Positions 12,682-21,001 of a DNA stretch of 21,001 bases are shown one piece after another. Positions within the stretch are counted from its first letter, which is position 1, and each line of letters opens with the position of its first letter. The DNA comes from an uncultured Mycolicibacterium sp. (lineage in GTDB: Bacteria; Actinomycetota; Actinomycetes; Mycobacteriales; Mycobacteriaceae). The position numbers and the translations under genes are program-made. The notes under the pieces were generated by a model. That model saw nothing but the letters and a program-made list of their open reading frames with translations, did not search any database and was not told the origin of the DNA. The stretch spans positions 1-21,001 of the forward strand of contig NZ_CALDGS010000053.1 of assembly GCF_937941905.1 (NCBI RefSeq). The letters run 5' to 3'.

Positions 12682-14285
12682 CATCGGAGAACCGCAGCGA
12701 ACGCAGACGCCGGGACCGGATCGCCCGCCTGCCCGGCACCGTGGCGGAGATCGAGGCCAGCCCGCCCGGCCCCGAGGTGGGGGCGTTCTTCGACCTCGAC
12801 GGCACCCTGGTCGCCGGATTCACCGGCGTGGTGATGACCCGGGAACGGTTCCGGCACGGGCAGATGGGCGTCGGCGAGTTCATCGGCATGGTGCAGGCCG
12901 GGCTGAACCACCAGCTCGGCCGCGCCGACTTCGAGGACCTCATCGGCAAGGGTGCGCGGATGCTGCGCGGCAGCTCGCTGTCGGACATCGACGAGCTCGC
13001 CGAGCGGCTGTTCGAGCAGAAGATCGCCAACCGGATCTACCCGGAGATGCGGGAGCTGGTGCGCGCGCACCAGGCCCGCGGCCACACCGTCGTGCTCAGC
13101 TCGTCGGCGCTGACCGTGCAGGTCGAACCGGTGGCCCGCTACCTGGGCATCGAGAACGTGCTGTCCAACCGGTTCGAGGTCGACGAGAACGGTTGCCTGA
13201 CCGGGGAAGTGCAGCGGCCGATCATCTGGGGGCCGGGCAAGGCGTTCGCGGTGCAGGCCTTCGCCGCCCGCCACGGCGTGGACCTGAACAAGAGCTACTT
13301 CTACGCCGACGGCGACGAGGACGTCGCGCTGATGTACCTCGTCGGCAATCCGCGACCGACCAACCCCGGCGGCAAGCTCGCCGCCGTCGCCGCCAAACGC
13401 GGCTGGCCGGTGCTGCGGTTCAACAGCCGCCGCGGCAGCAACCCGATCGCACAACTGCGCACCGCCGCCGCGGTGGCCACCCTCGGCCCGGTCGCCGCCG
13501 GCGCGATCGGGGTCGGGCTGCTGACCCGGAACCGCCGTGCCGCACTGAACTTCCTCACCACGGTGTGGGGCCGGCTCATCCTGGCGGCCACCGGCATCGA
13601 GCTCAACGTGCTGGGCCGGGAGAACCTCACCGCCCGGCGGCCGGCGGTGTTCATCTACAACCACCGCAACCAGGCCGACCCGATCATCGCCGGGCGGCTG
13701 GTGCAGGACAACTTCACCATGGTCGCCAAGAAGGAGCTCGCCGACGACCCGTTCATCGGCGCCCTGGGCCGGGTCATGGACGTCGCGTTCATCGACCGCA
13801 GCGACACCAAGGCCGCGGTGGAGAGCCTGCGGCGGGTGGAAGAGCTTGTCGGCAGGGGGATCTCGATCGTGATGGCGCCGGAGGGCACCCGGGTCGACAC
13901 CCCCGGGGTGGGGCCGTTCAAGAAGGGGCCGTTCCGCATCGCGATGGCCGCCGGCATCCCGATCGTGCCGATCGTGATCCGCAACGCCGAGGTCGTCGCC
14001 GCGCGCGACGCCACCACGTTCAACGCCGGCACCGTCGACGTCGTGGTCTACCCGCCGATCCCGGTCGACGACTGGACCCACGAGAACCTGTCCGAACGCA
14101 TCGACGAGGTGCGCCGGCTCTACCTCGACACGCTCAGGGACTGGCCGCGCGGCGAGCTGCCGACGCCGGAGCTCTACACCCGTGCCGAGCGCGCGGCGGG
14201 CGAGCGGCCCGCGAAGCGAACGGGGGCGAAGCAGACAGGGGCGAAGCGAACCACCACCAAGTCCGGGTCGAAAGGCAAACAGTGA
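12678..14285 (+). CDS. plsC: Bifunctional HAD-IB hydrolase / 1-acylglycerol-3-phosphate acyltransferase (PlsC, Rv2483c-like)
   Basis: A 535-residue two-domain protein. The N-terminal HAD-IB domain has the nucleophile motif FFDLDGTLV (Asp39, Asp41), SSSALTVQVEPVARYLGI as the motif II region, and YADGDEDVALM as the acidic motif III. A short hydrophobic stretch (GPVAAGAIGVGLLTR) leads to a C-terminal LPLAT domain with NHRNQAD (His329, Asp334) and APEGTR (Glu402-Arg405), the acyltransferase signature. Expected activity: acylation of lysophosphatidate to phosphatidate at the membrane; the HAD part may dephosphorylate a lipid or related product, which is unproven. The GTG start overlaps the upstream stop. 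The C-terminus is a basic low-complexity tail containing AKRTG/AKQTG/AKRTT repeats. M. tuberculosis PlsC is somewhat longer (about 580 residues). Confidence 0.94.
   Translation: MTSENRSERRRRDRIARLPGTVAEIEASPPGPEVGAFFDLDGTLVAGFTGVVMTRERFRHGQMGVGEFIGMVQAGLNHQLGRADFEDLIGKGARMLRGSSLSDIDELAERLFEQKIANRIYPEMRELVRAHQARGHTVVLSSSALTVQVEPVARYLGIENVLSNRFEVDENGCLTGEVQRPIIWGPGKAFAVQAFAARHGVDLNKSYFYADGDEDVALMYLVGNPRPTNPGGKLAAVAAKRGWPVLRFNSRRGSNPIAQLRTAAAVATLGPVAAGAIGVGLLTRNRRAALNFLTTVWGRLILAATGIELNVLGRENLTARRPAVFIYNHRNQADPIIAGRLVQDNFTMVAKKELADDPFIGALGRVMDVAFIDRSDTKAAVESLRRVEELVGRGISIVMAPEGTRVDTPGVGPFKKGPFRIAMAAGIPIVPIVIRNAEVVAARDATTFNAGTVDVVVYPPIPVDDWTHENLSERIDEVRRLYLDTLRDWPRGELPTPELYTRAERAAGERPAKRTGAKQTGAKRTTTKSGSKGKQ
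14211..14255 (+). repeat. Three 15-base tandem repeats in the plsC 3' end
   Basis: Three in-frame 15-base units, each beginning gcgaagc (14211, 14226, 14241), encode AKRTG, AKQTG and AKRTT. They form part of a Lys/Arg/Thr-rich disordered tail after the LPLAT domain. Such units easily change copy number by slippage. Confidence 0.75.
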
Positions 14286-16642
14286 TCGTCGACAGCGACC
14301 GGTTCACCGGATACACCGCCACCGACGACGCGCTCGTGCTGGCGTCGGTGTCCTCGGCGGCCGAGCTGGACCTGCTGCAGCAGTGGCTGGACCGGCAGCG
14401 CCGCGAGCACCCCGACCGCCGGGTCGAGGTGCTGCGGCTGCCGGGCGAGGACGACCCGCCGCCCGGCGCCGTCGCCCAGCTCGTCGAGCTGCTCGAGGCC
14501 GACGAGGACCGCGCGGTGGTGCCGGTGCGGGTGTTCTGGGTGCCGGCCGGGCTGCCGGCGCGGTTCAAGCTCATGCAGCTGATGAGCGGCCGCGACGTGT
14601 ACCGGCCGCCGGAGCTGCTGCAGCCGGTCATCCTCAAGCGCGACCCGTCCCGGGCCCGGGTGGTGGCCGGCGAGCCGGCCAAGGTCTGCGAGCTGCGCCA
14701 GCAGTGGAACGAGACCACCGTCGCGGAGAACCCGCGCGACTTCGCCCGGTTCGTCATCCGGCGCGCCCTGCTGGCCATCGAACGCGTCGAGTACCGGCTG
14801 CTCGGGCCGGAGTACAAGTCACCGCGGCTGGTCAAGCCGGAACTGTTGGCCTCCAGCCGGTTCCGCGCCGGCCTCGAGCAGATCCCGGGCGCCACCGTGC
14901 AGGAGGCGGGGGAGATCCTCGACGAGATGGCCACCGGCTGGAGCCGGCTGGCGGTGGACCTCATCCCCACCCTGAGCCGCGCCATCTACCGGCGCGGCTT
15001 CGACCCGAACATCGACTACGACCGCGACCAGGTCGAGGCCATGCGGGAGGCCCTCGAGCAGCATCCGGCGGTGATGCTCTGGTCGCACCGCTCCAACCTC
15101 GACAGCGGGGTGCTCACCGTCGCACTGCACGAGAACCGGTTGCCGCCGGCGCACGTGTTCGGCGGCATCAACATGTCCTTCCCGCCGCTGGGCACCATCC
15201 TGCGCCGCTCCGGGGTGATCTTCATCCGCCGCAGGATCGGCGACGACCAGCTCTACAAGTACGTGCTCAAGGAGTACATCGGCTACATCGTCGAGAAGCG
15301 GTTCAACCTCAGCTGGTCCATCGAGGGCACCCGGTCGCGCACCGGAAAGATGTTGCCGCCCAAGCTCGGCCTGCTGTCCTACGTCGCCGACGCCTACCTG
15401 GAGGGCCGCACCGACGACCTGCTGCTGCAGCCGGTTTCGATCAGTTTCGACCAGTTGCACGAGACCACCGAGTACGCTGCGTACGCCCGCGGCGGCGAGA
15501 AGGCCCCGGAGGGCGTGGGCTGGCTGTACCGGTTCATCAAGGCACAGGGCGAGCGCAACTACGGCAAGATCTACGTGCGCTTCCCGGAGGCGGTGTCGAT
15601 GCGCGAGTACCTCGGCCCGCCGCATGGGCCGATCGCCCACGACGAGCCCGCCAAACGCCTTGCGCTGCAGAAGATGGCGTTCGAGGTGGCCTGGCGGATC
15701 CTGCGCGCCACCCCGGTCAACGCCACCGCACTGACCTCGGCGCTGCTGCTGGCCGCCCGCAACCGGGCGCTGACGCTCGAACAGTTGCACCACACCCTGC
15801 AGGACTCGCTGGACTACCTGGAGTTCAAACAGACCCCGATGACCGAGAGCGCCAAGCGGCTGCGCACCGCCGAGGGGGTGCGCGCCGCGGTGGACGCGCT
15901 GTCCGGCGGGCACCCCATCACCCGCGTCGACGACGGCCGCGAACCGGTCTGGTACATCGCCCCCGAGGACGAGCACGAGGCCGCGTTCTACCGCAACGCG
16001 CTCATCCACGCCTTCCTGGAGACCTCGATCGTCGAGCTCGCGGTGGCCTACGCCGCCCGTGCCGAGGGGGACCGGCTGCAGGCCTTCTGGTCGCAGGCGA
16101 TGCGGCTGCGCGACCTGCTCAAGTTCGACTTCTACTTCGCCGACTCGGCGTCGTTCCGGGCCAACATCGCCGAGGAGATGGCCTGGCACACCGGCGAGCC
16201 GGACGGAACCTGGGAGTCGGTGGTGCGGGCCGGCCCGGAGCGCATCGAGGCGCTGCTGCGGGACAAACGGCCGCTGGTCGCGGCGGCCACGCTGCGCCCC
16301 TTCTTCGAGGCCTACCAGATCGTGGCCGACGTGCTGCAGGACGCGCCCGCCGAGATCGACGAGAAGGAACTCACCCGCCGCGCCCTCGGGCTGGGCCACC
16401 AGTACGCCGCGCAGCGGCTGGTGCGCAGCAACGAGTCCGTCTCGGCGCTGCTGTTCGCCACCGCCCGGCAGGTCGTCGCCGACCAGCAGCTGCTGACGCC
16501 GGCCGCCGACCTCGTCGAGCGGCGCCGGGCGTTCCTGCGGGAACTGCGCGGCATCCTGGCCGACATGGACCACATCGACGCCATCGCCCGGGAGCAGTTC
16601 GTCGCGCGGGAGCAGCGGCGTCGCCGCGCCCGGCGGCACTGA
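14282..16642 (+). CDS. plsB2: Glycerol-3-phosphate 1-O-acyltransferase PlsB2
   Basis: A 786-residue PlsB-type acyltransferase, almost exactly the length of M. tuberculosis PlsB2. The catalytic block I is WSHRSNLDSG (His269, Asp274), block II is GGINMSFPPLG followed by GVIFIRRRIG, block III is WSIEGTRSRTGKMLPPKLG (Glu348-Arg351), and block IV is LQPVSISFDQL. These motifs position the acyl donor and glycerol 3-phosphate for the first step of glycerolipid synthesis at the inner face of the membrane. The long C-terminal part (after about residue 480) is helical and family-specific. GTG 14282 overlaps the plsC stop, so the products of two successive pathway steps are made from coupled reading frames. 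Confident assignment. Confidence 0.96.
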   Translation: MIVDSDRFTGYTATDDALVLASVSSAAELDLLQQWLDRQRREHPDRRVEVLRLPGEDDPPPGAVAQLVELLEADEDRAVVPVRVFWVPAGLPARFKLMQLMSGRDVYRPPELLQPVILKRDPSRARVVAGEPAKVCELRQQWNETTVAENPRDFARFVIRRALLAIERVEYRLLGPEYKSPRLVKPELLASSRFRAGLEQIPGATVQEAGEILDEMATGWSRLAVDLIPTLSRAIYRRGFDPNIDYDRDQVEAMREALEQHPAVMLWSHRSNLDSGVLTVALHENRLPPAHVFGGINMSFPPLGTILRRSGVIFIRRRIGDDQLYKYVLKEYIGYIVEKRFNLSWSIEGTRSRTGKMLPPKLGLLSYVADAYLEGRTDDLLLQPVSISFDQLHETTEYAAYARGGEKAPEGVGWLYRFIKAQGERNYGKIYVRFPEAVSMREYLGPPHGPIAHDEPAKRLALQKMAFEVAWRILRATPVNATALTSALLLAARNRALTLEQLHHTLQDSLDYLEFKQTPMTESAKRLRTAEGVRAAVDALSGGHPITRVDDGREPVWYIAPEDEHEAAFYRNALIHAFLETSIVELAVAYAARAEGDRLQAFWSQAMRLRDLLKFDFYFADSASFRANIAEEMAWHTGEPDGTWESVVRAGPERIEALLRDKRPLVAAATLRPFFEAYQIVADVLQDAPAEIDEKELTRRALGLGHQYAAQRLVRSNESVSALLFATARQVVADQQLLTPAADLVERRRAFLRELRGILADMDHIDAIAREQFVAREQRRRRARRH

Positions 16643-16680
16643 ATCACAGCCCCGCGCGTCCGATGTGCCGACCGTCACGC

Positions 16681-16697
16681 CATACGCTGGGCGTATG
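16681..16697 (+). promoter_or_regulatory. Probable leaderless promoter for the CopD-CtaG gene, within a palindrome
   Basis: CATACGC-TGG-GCGTATG is a perfect 7-base inverted repeat ending on the ATG. It includes TACGCT (16683-16688), a TANNNT -10, followed by six bases and then the A of the ATG at 16695. That is the classical geometry of a mycobacterial leaderless transcript. An in-frame GTG at 16665 is the alternative start. Confidence 0.5.
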
Positions 16698-18695
16698 ACC
16701 ATTGCCCGGCCCGCGGTACGCACCCACGCGGTGTGGCCGCTGCTGGTGGGTGTCGCCGTGCTGGCCGGTGCCGTCGCCGCGGGCATCGGCGCGCTGTCGC
16801 TCACCGAAGCGCTGATCGCCACCGGACTGCCGAACCCCGGCCCGGTCACCACCTACGGTTTGCCGTTCGTGCGCGCCGCCGGCGAGATCGCCGCCGTCAT
16901 CGCCGTCGGCGGGTTCTTCTTCGCGGCGTTCCTGGTGCCGCCGCAGGACAACGGCGTGCTCGACGTCGACGGCTACCGTGCGCTGCGCATCGGCACCGTC
17001 GCCGCCGGGGTGTGGACGGTGTGCGCGGCGCTGATGGTGCCGTTGACCGTCTCCGACGTGTCCGGCCAGCCCCTGCTGGAACACCTCGACCCGGTGGCGA
17101 TCTGGTCGGCGGCGAGCCTCGTCGACACCGCGAGCGCCTGGCGGTGGACCGCGTTCCTGGCCGCGATGGTGACCCTGCTGGCCCGGGCGGTGCTGCGCTG
17201 GGGCTGGGCGCCGATCCTGGTCGGGCTGGCGCTGCTCACCCTGGTGCCGATCGGCCTTACCGGGCACTCCGCCGCCGGCGGCAACCACGATCTGGCCACC
17301 AACAGCCTGCTCATCCACCTGGTGTTCGGCGCACTGTGGGCCGGTGGGCTGCTGGCGTTGCTGGCGCACGCGCTGCGCGGTGGTGGTCACGCCGACCTGG
17401 CCGCCCGCCGGTTCTCGATGGTGGCGTTCTGGTGCTTCGTGGCCATGGCCGGCAGCGGGCTGGCCAACGCCCTGGCCCGGATGAGCCCCGCCGACCTGCT
17501 GCGCACCGAGTACGGGTGGCTGGTGGTCGCCAAGATCGTGGCGCTGGGCCTGCTCGGGGTGCTGGGCTGGGCGCAGCGTCGCCGCGGGGTGGCGGCCGTG
17601 GTGGCCGACCCCGGGGCCCGCGGTCCGCTGGTCCGGCTGGCCCTGGCCGAGGCGGTGCTCTTCGGGGTGACCTACGGCATCGCGGTCGGGCTGGGCCGCA
17701 CCCCGCCGCCCCCGCTGATCAAGGTGCCCACCCCGGCGGAGGTGGAGCTGGGCTACGACCTGGCCGGTCCGCCCACCCCGGCCCGGCTGGCCCTCGACTG
17801 GCGCTTCGACCTGCTGTTCGGCACCGCCGCGATCGTGCTCGCGGCGCTGTACGTGTACTGGTGGGTGCGGCTGCACCGGCGCGGCGACGCCTGGCCGGTG
17901 GGCCGCGGCATCGCCTGGCTGCTCGGCTGTGCGCTGCTGCTGATCACCACCTCCTCGGGGATCGGCCGCTACATGCCGGCGATGTTCAGCGTGCACATGG
18001 TGGCCCACATGCTGCTGTCGATGCTCATCCCGGTGCTGTGGGTGCTCGGCTCGCCGGTGACCCTGGCGCTGCGGGCGCTGCCCGCCGCCGGCCGCGGCCA
18101 GCCACCGGGGGCGCGGGAGTGGCTGCTGGCCGCGCTGCACTCCAAGTACTCCCGGTTCGTCACCCACCCGATCGTCGCGACCGTGATGTTCGTCGCCGGC
18201 TTCTACGGGCTGTACTTCGGCGGACTGTTCGACTCCGCGGTCTCCGACCACGGCGCCCACGTGCTGATGAACATCCACTTCCTGATGAGCGGCTACTTCT
18301 TCTACTGGGTGACCATCGGGGTCGACCCGTCGCCGCGCAATCTGCCGCACGTGGCCAAGGTCGGCATGGTGTTCGCCACGCTGCCCCTGCACGCCTTCTT
18401 CGGGGTGGCGATGATGAACATGCAGACCGTGCTCGGCGAGTCCTTCTACCGGTCGCTGCAGCTGCCCTGGCACACCGACCTGCTCGGCGACCAGCACCTG
18501 GGCGGGGCGATCGCCTGGTCGGCCGGCGAGGTGCCGCTGGTGCTGATCATGCTCGCGCTGCTCGTGCAGTGGAGCCGCAGCGACGAGCGGACCGCCCGGC
18601 GGATGGACCGCGCGGCCGACCGCGACGACGACGCCGAGCTCGCCGCCTACAACGCGATGCTCGCCGAACTGGCCAAGCGCGACCGGCAACGCTGA
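16695..18695 (+). CDS. CopD-CtaG fusion membrane protein (copper handling / cytochrome oxidase assembly type)
   Basis: A 666-residue polytopic membrane protein. The N-terminal half resembles CopD copper-resistance proteins (TGHSAAGGNHDLATNSLLIHLVFGALWAGGL near residues 190-220). The C-terminal half is a caa3_CtaG domain: GRYMPAMFSVHMVAHMLLSMLIPVLWVLGSPVTLALR, then HVLMNIHFLMSGYFFYWVTIGVDP and PLHAFFGVAMMNMQ, rich in His and Met that could bind copper. M. tuberculosis Rv0102 has the same architecture, as recalled. A role in copper supply to respiratory oxidases is the family expectation. The C-terminus is hydrophilic. ATG 16695 was chosen from the leaderless promoter geometry; no ribosome binding site precedes it. 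Unlike in M. tuberculosis, it sits here between plsB2 and the SSB gene. Confidence 0.93.
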   Translation: MTIARPAVRTHAVWPLLVGVAVLAGAVAAGIGALSLTEALIATGLPNPGPVTTYGLPFVRAAGEIAAVIAVGGFFFAAFLVPPQDNGVLDVDGYRALRIGTVAAGVWTVCAALMVPLTVSDVSGQPLLEHLDPVAIWSAASLVDTASAWRWTAFLAAMVTLLARAVLRWGWAPILVGLALLTLVPIGLTGHSAAGGNHDLATNSLLIHLVFGALWAGGLLALLAHALRGGGHADLAARRFSMVAFWCFVAMAGSGLANALARMSPADLLRTEYGWLVVAKIVALGLLGVLGWAQRRRGVAAVVADPGARGPLVRLALAEAVLFGVTYGIAVGLGRTPPPPLIKVPTPAEVELGYDLAGPPTPARLALDWRFDLLFGTAAIVLAALYVYWWVRLHRRGDAWPVGRGIAWLLGCALLLITTSSGIGRYMPAMFSVHMVAHMLLSMLIPVLWVLGSPVTLALRALPAAGRGQPPGAREWLLAALHSKYSRFVTHPIVATVMFVAGFYGLYFGGLFDSAVSDHGAHVLMNIHFLMSGYFFYWVTIGVDPSPRNLPHVAKVGMVFATLPLHAFFGVAMMNMQTVLGESFYRSLQLPWHTDLLGDQHLGGAIAWSAGEVPLVLIMLALLVQWSRSDERTARRMDRAADRDDDAELAAYNAMLAELAKRDRQR

Positions 18696-18903
18696 CCGGC
18701 CCCGTCGGCCCGCCCGTGCCGTACCGATCCAGCCGGGCAACCGGTCGAGGGTCCGGGTGAACGGACCGTCTCAGGCGCTGTCCACAGCCGACGATCCATC
18801 CACAGGCGGGCGCGTGGACCGGTGCCGCCGGCCCCGGTCTGTCGGTGCCGGCGCGGTGAATGGGGGTGCCCCACCGCAGCGGGGCAGCGAGAAAGGAAGC
18901 GCA
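18696..18903 (+). promoter_or_regulatory. Intergenic region upstream of the SSB gene with DnaA-box-like sites
   Basis: Within this 208-base gap GGTCCG (18750-18755) pairs with CGGACC (18762-18767) as a short hairpin that may end upstream transcription. Two sequences close to the actinobacterial DnaA box TTGTCCACA follow: CTGTCCACA (18778-18786, one mismatch) and CCATCCACA (18796-18804, three mismatches). A good ribosome binding region, GAGAAAGGAAG, precedes the ATG. Confidence 0.4.
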
Positions 18904-19383
18904 ATGTTCGAGACACCCATCACCGTGGTCGGCACGATCGTCAACAACCCCGCCCGCCGCCGCATCGGCGACCAGGAGCTGATGAAGCTGCGCGTCGCCA
19001 GCAACTCCAGGCGCCGCACGCCCGAGGGCACCTGGGAGCCCGGTAACTCGTTCTACGTGACGGTGAACTGCTGGGGCCGGCTGGTCACCGGCGTCGGGGC
19101 CGGGCTCGGGAAGGGAGACCCGGTCATCGTTGTTGGATATGTGTACACCAGCGAGTACGAGGACAAGGAAGGCGTGCGCCGGTCCTCGGTGGAGATCCGG
19201 GCCATCTCGGTGGGGCCGGATCTGTCCCGCTGCATCGCCCGGATCGAGTCCCGCCGCCAGCCCGGCACCGGCCTGCTCGTCGAGTCGTCCGCCGCGGCGG
19301 CGACCGACGGCGGCACACCGTCCGACGATCGCCCCGGGGAGGGGGCGGTGCCGGACGGCCCGGCGCTGCCGCTGTCCGCGTAG
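18904..19383 (+). CDS. ssbB: Single-stranded DNA-binding protein paralogue (SsbB, Rv2478c-like)
   Basis: A 159-residue OB-fold protein. The fold runs from MFETPITVVGTIVNNPARRR through ELMKLRVASNSRRR, NSFYVTVNCWGRLV (about residues 49-62) and GDPVIVVGYVYTSEYEDKEGVRRSSVEIRAISVGPDLSR to about residue 105. The remaining tail (SSAAAATDGGTPSDDRPGEG...) is disordered and ends PALPLSA. It lacks the acidic tip of the DDDIPF kind by which housekeeping SSB recruits repair and replication proteins. It is thus the secondary mycobacterial SSB, presumably used in recombination or stress. It is also next to the EttA gene in M. tuberculosis. ATG 18904 is preceded by AAAGGAAG. Confidence 0.94.
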   Translation: MFETPITVVGTIVNNPARRRIGDQELMKLRVASNSRRRTPEGTWEPGNSFYVTVNCWGRLVTGVGAGLGKGDPVIVVGYVYTSEYEDKEGVRRSSVEIRAISVGPDLSRCIARIESRRQPGTGLLVESSAAAATDGGTPSDDRPGEGAVPDGPALPLSA

Positions 19384-19399
19384 CGGATGCGGCCACGCC

Positions 19400-19462
19400 T
19401 AGGATGGGCCAGAGACTCCGCAGCTCGCCCGGGCGCGTGCCGGGGGCACGGCGCCCCGGGCG
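19400..19462 (+). promoter_or_regulatory. Probable promoter and structured 5' leader of ettA
   Basis: TAGGAT (19400-19405) fits the TANNNT -10. A start near 19411 would give a leader of about 100 bases. This leader holds a strong hairpin: CGCCCGGG (19426-19433) with CCCGGGCG (19455-19462), and inside it CGTGCC (19436-19441) with GGCACG (19445-19450) around a three-base loop. Only a small asymmetric bulge separates the stems. It ends 50 bases before the ATG. Confidence 0.5.
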
Positions 19463-19512
19463 ACCGTGCTCGCAGGGCGCACGACGACAGTGACGAAAGG
19501 CAACATCACGGC

Positions 19513-21001
<1,489 letters not shown>

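Overview
The window is GC-rich actinobacterial DNA, most probably from a rapidly growing Mycolicibacterium or Mycobacterium. The flanks carry a recognisable mycobacterial gene order. A WS/DGAT-type acyltransferase, a HAD-LPLAT protein (PlsC type) and a PlsB2-type acyltransferase match M. tuberculosis Rv2484c-Rv2483c-Rv2482c. An SSB paralogue followed by an EttA-type ABC-F protein matches Rv2478c-Rv2477c. The crotonase at the left edge fits Rv2486 (echA14). These matches are from memory of the families and loci; no search was run.

Layout. 9-761 (-): crotonase-fold protein. 982-4518 (+): four translationally coupled genes (flavin monooxygenase, RidA-like, DUF1028, M20 amidohydrolase). 4533-8168 (-): aldehyde dehydrogenase and a trimethylamine-dehydrogenase-family flavoprotein. 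8499-11012 (+): APC permease and LysR regulator. 11017-11090 (-): tRNA-Arg(UCU). 11209-16642 (+): three overlapping lipid acyltransferase genes. 16695-18695 (+): CopD-CtaG membrane protein. 18904-19383 (+): SSB. 19513 to the window end (+): EttA, truncated by the window.

Main discovery. The block 982-11012 looks like a complete, self-regulated histamine catabolic cluster. The TMADH-family enzyme has the flavin-linking Cys30 and a four-cysteine Fe-S motif. In place of the trimethylamine-binding aromatic bowl (Tyr60/Trp264/Trp355) it has Gln60/Trp263/Asp354, the combination reported for Nocardioides simplex histamine dehydrogenase. The model is: the permease imports histamine; the dehydrogenase gives imidazole acetaldehyde; the aldehyde dehydrogenase gives imidazole-4-acetate; the flavin monooxygenase hydroxylates the ring; and RidA-like, DUF1028 and M20 proteins open and deacylate the product, probably towards aspartate. 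The first two steps rest on residue evidence and family membership. The lower steps are inferred from context and would give a role to the uncharacterised DUF1028 family.

The cluster replaces what in M. tuberculosis is only lipQ between echA14 and Rv2484c, and abuts a tRNA gene. Its control regions are rich in dyads: a 17-bp LysR-type palindrome in the dehydrogenase/permease intergenic region, a 15-bp perfect inverted repeat enclosing the lysR ribosome binding site, a nested inverted repeat before the monooxygenase, and a hairpin between the convergent operons.

The right half is core mycobacterial biology: glycerolipid acylation by a tightly coupled operon, a copper/oxidase-assembly type membrane protein with an apparent leaderless promoter, an SSB paralogue, and the ribosome-associated EttA.
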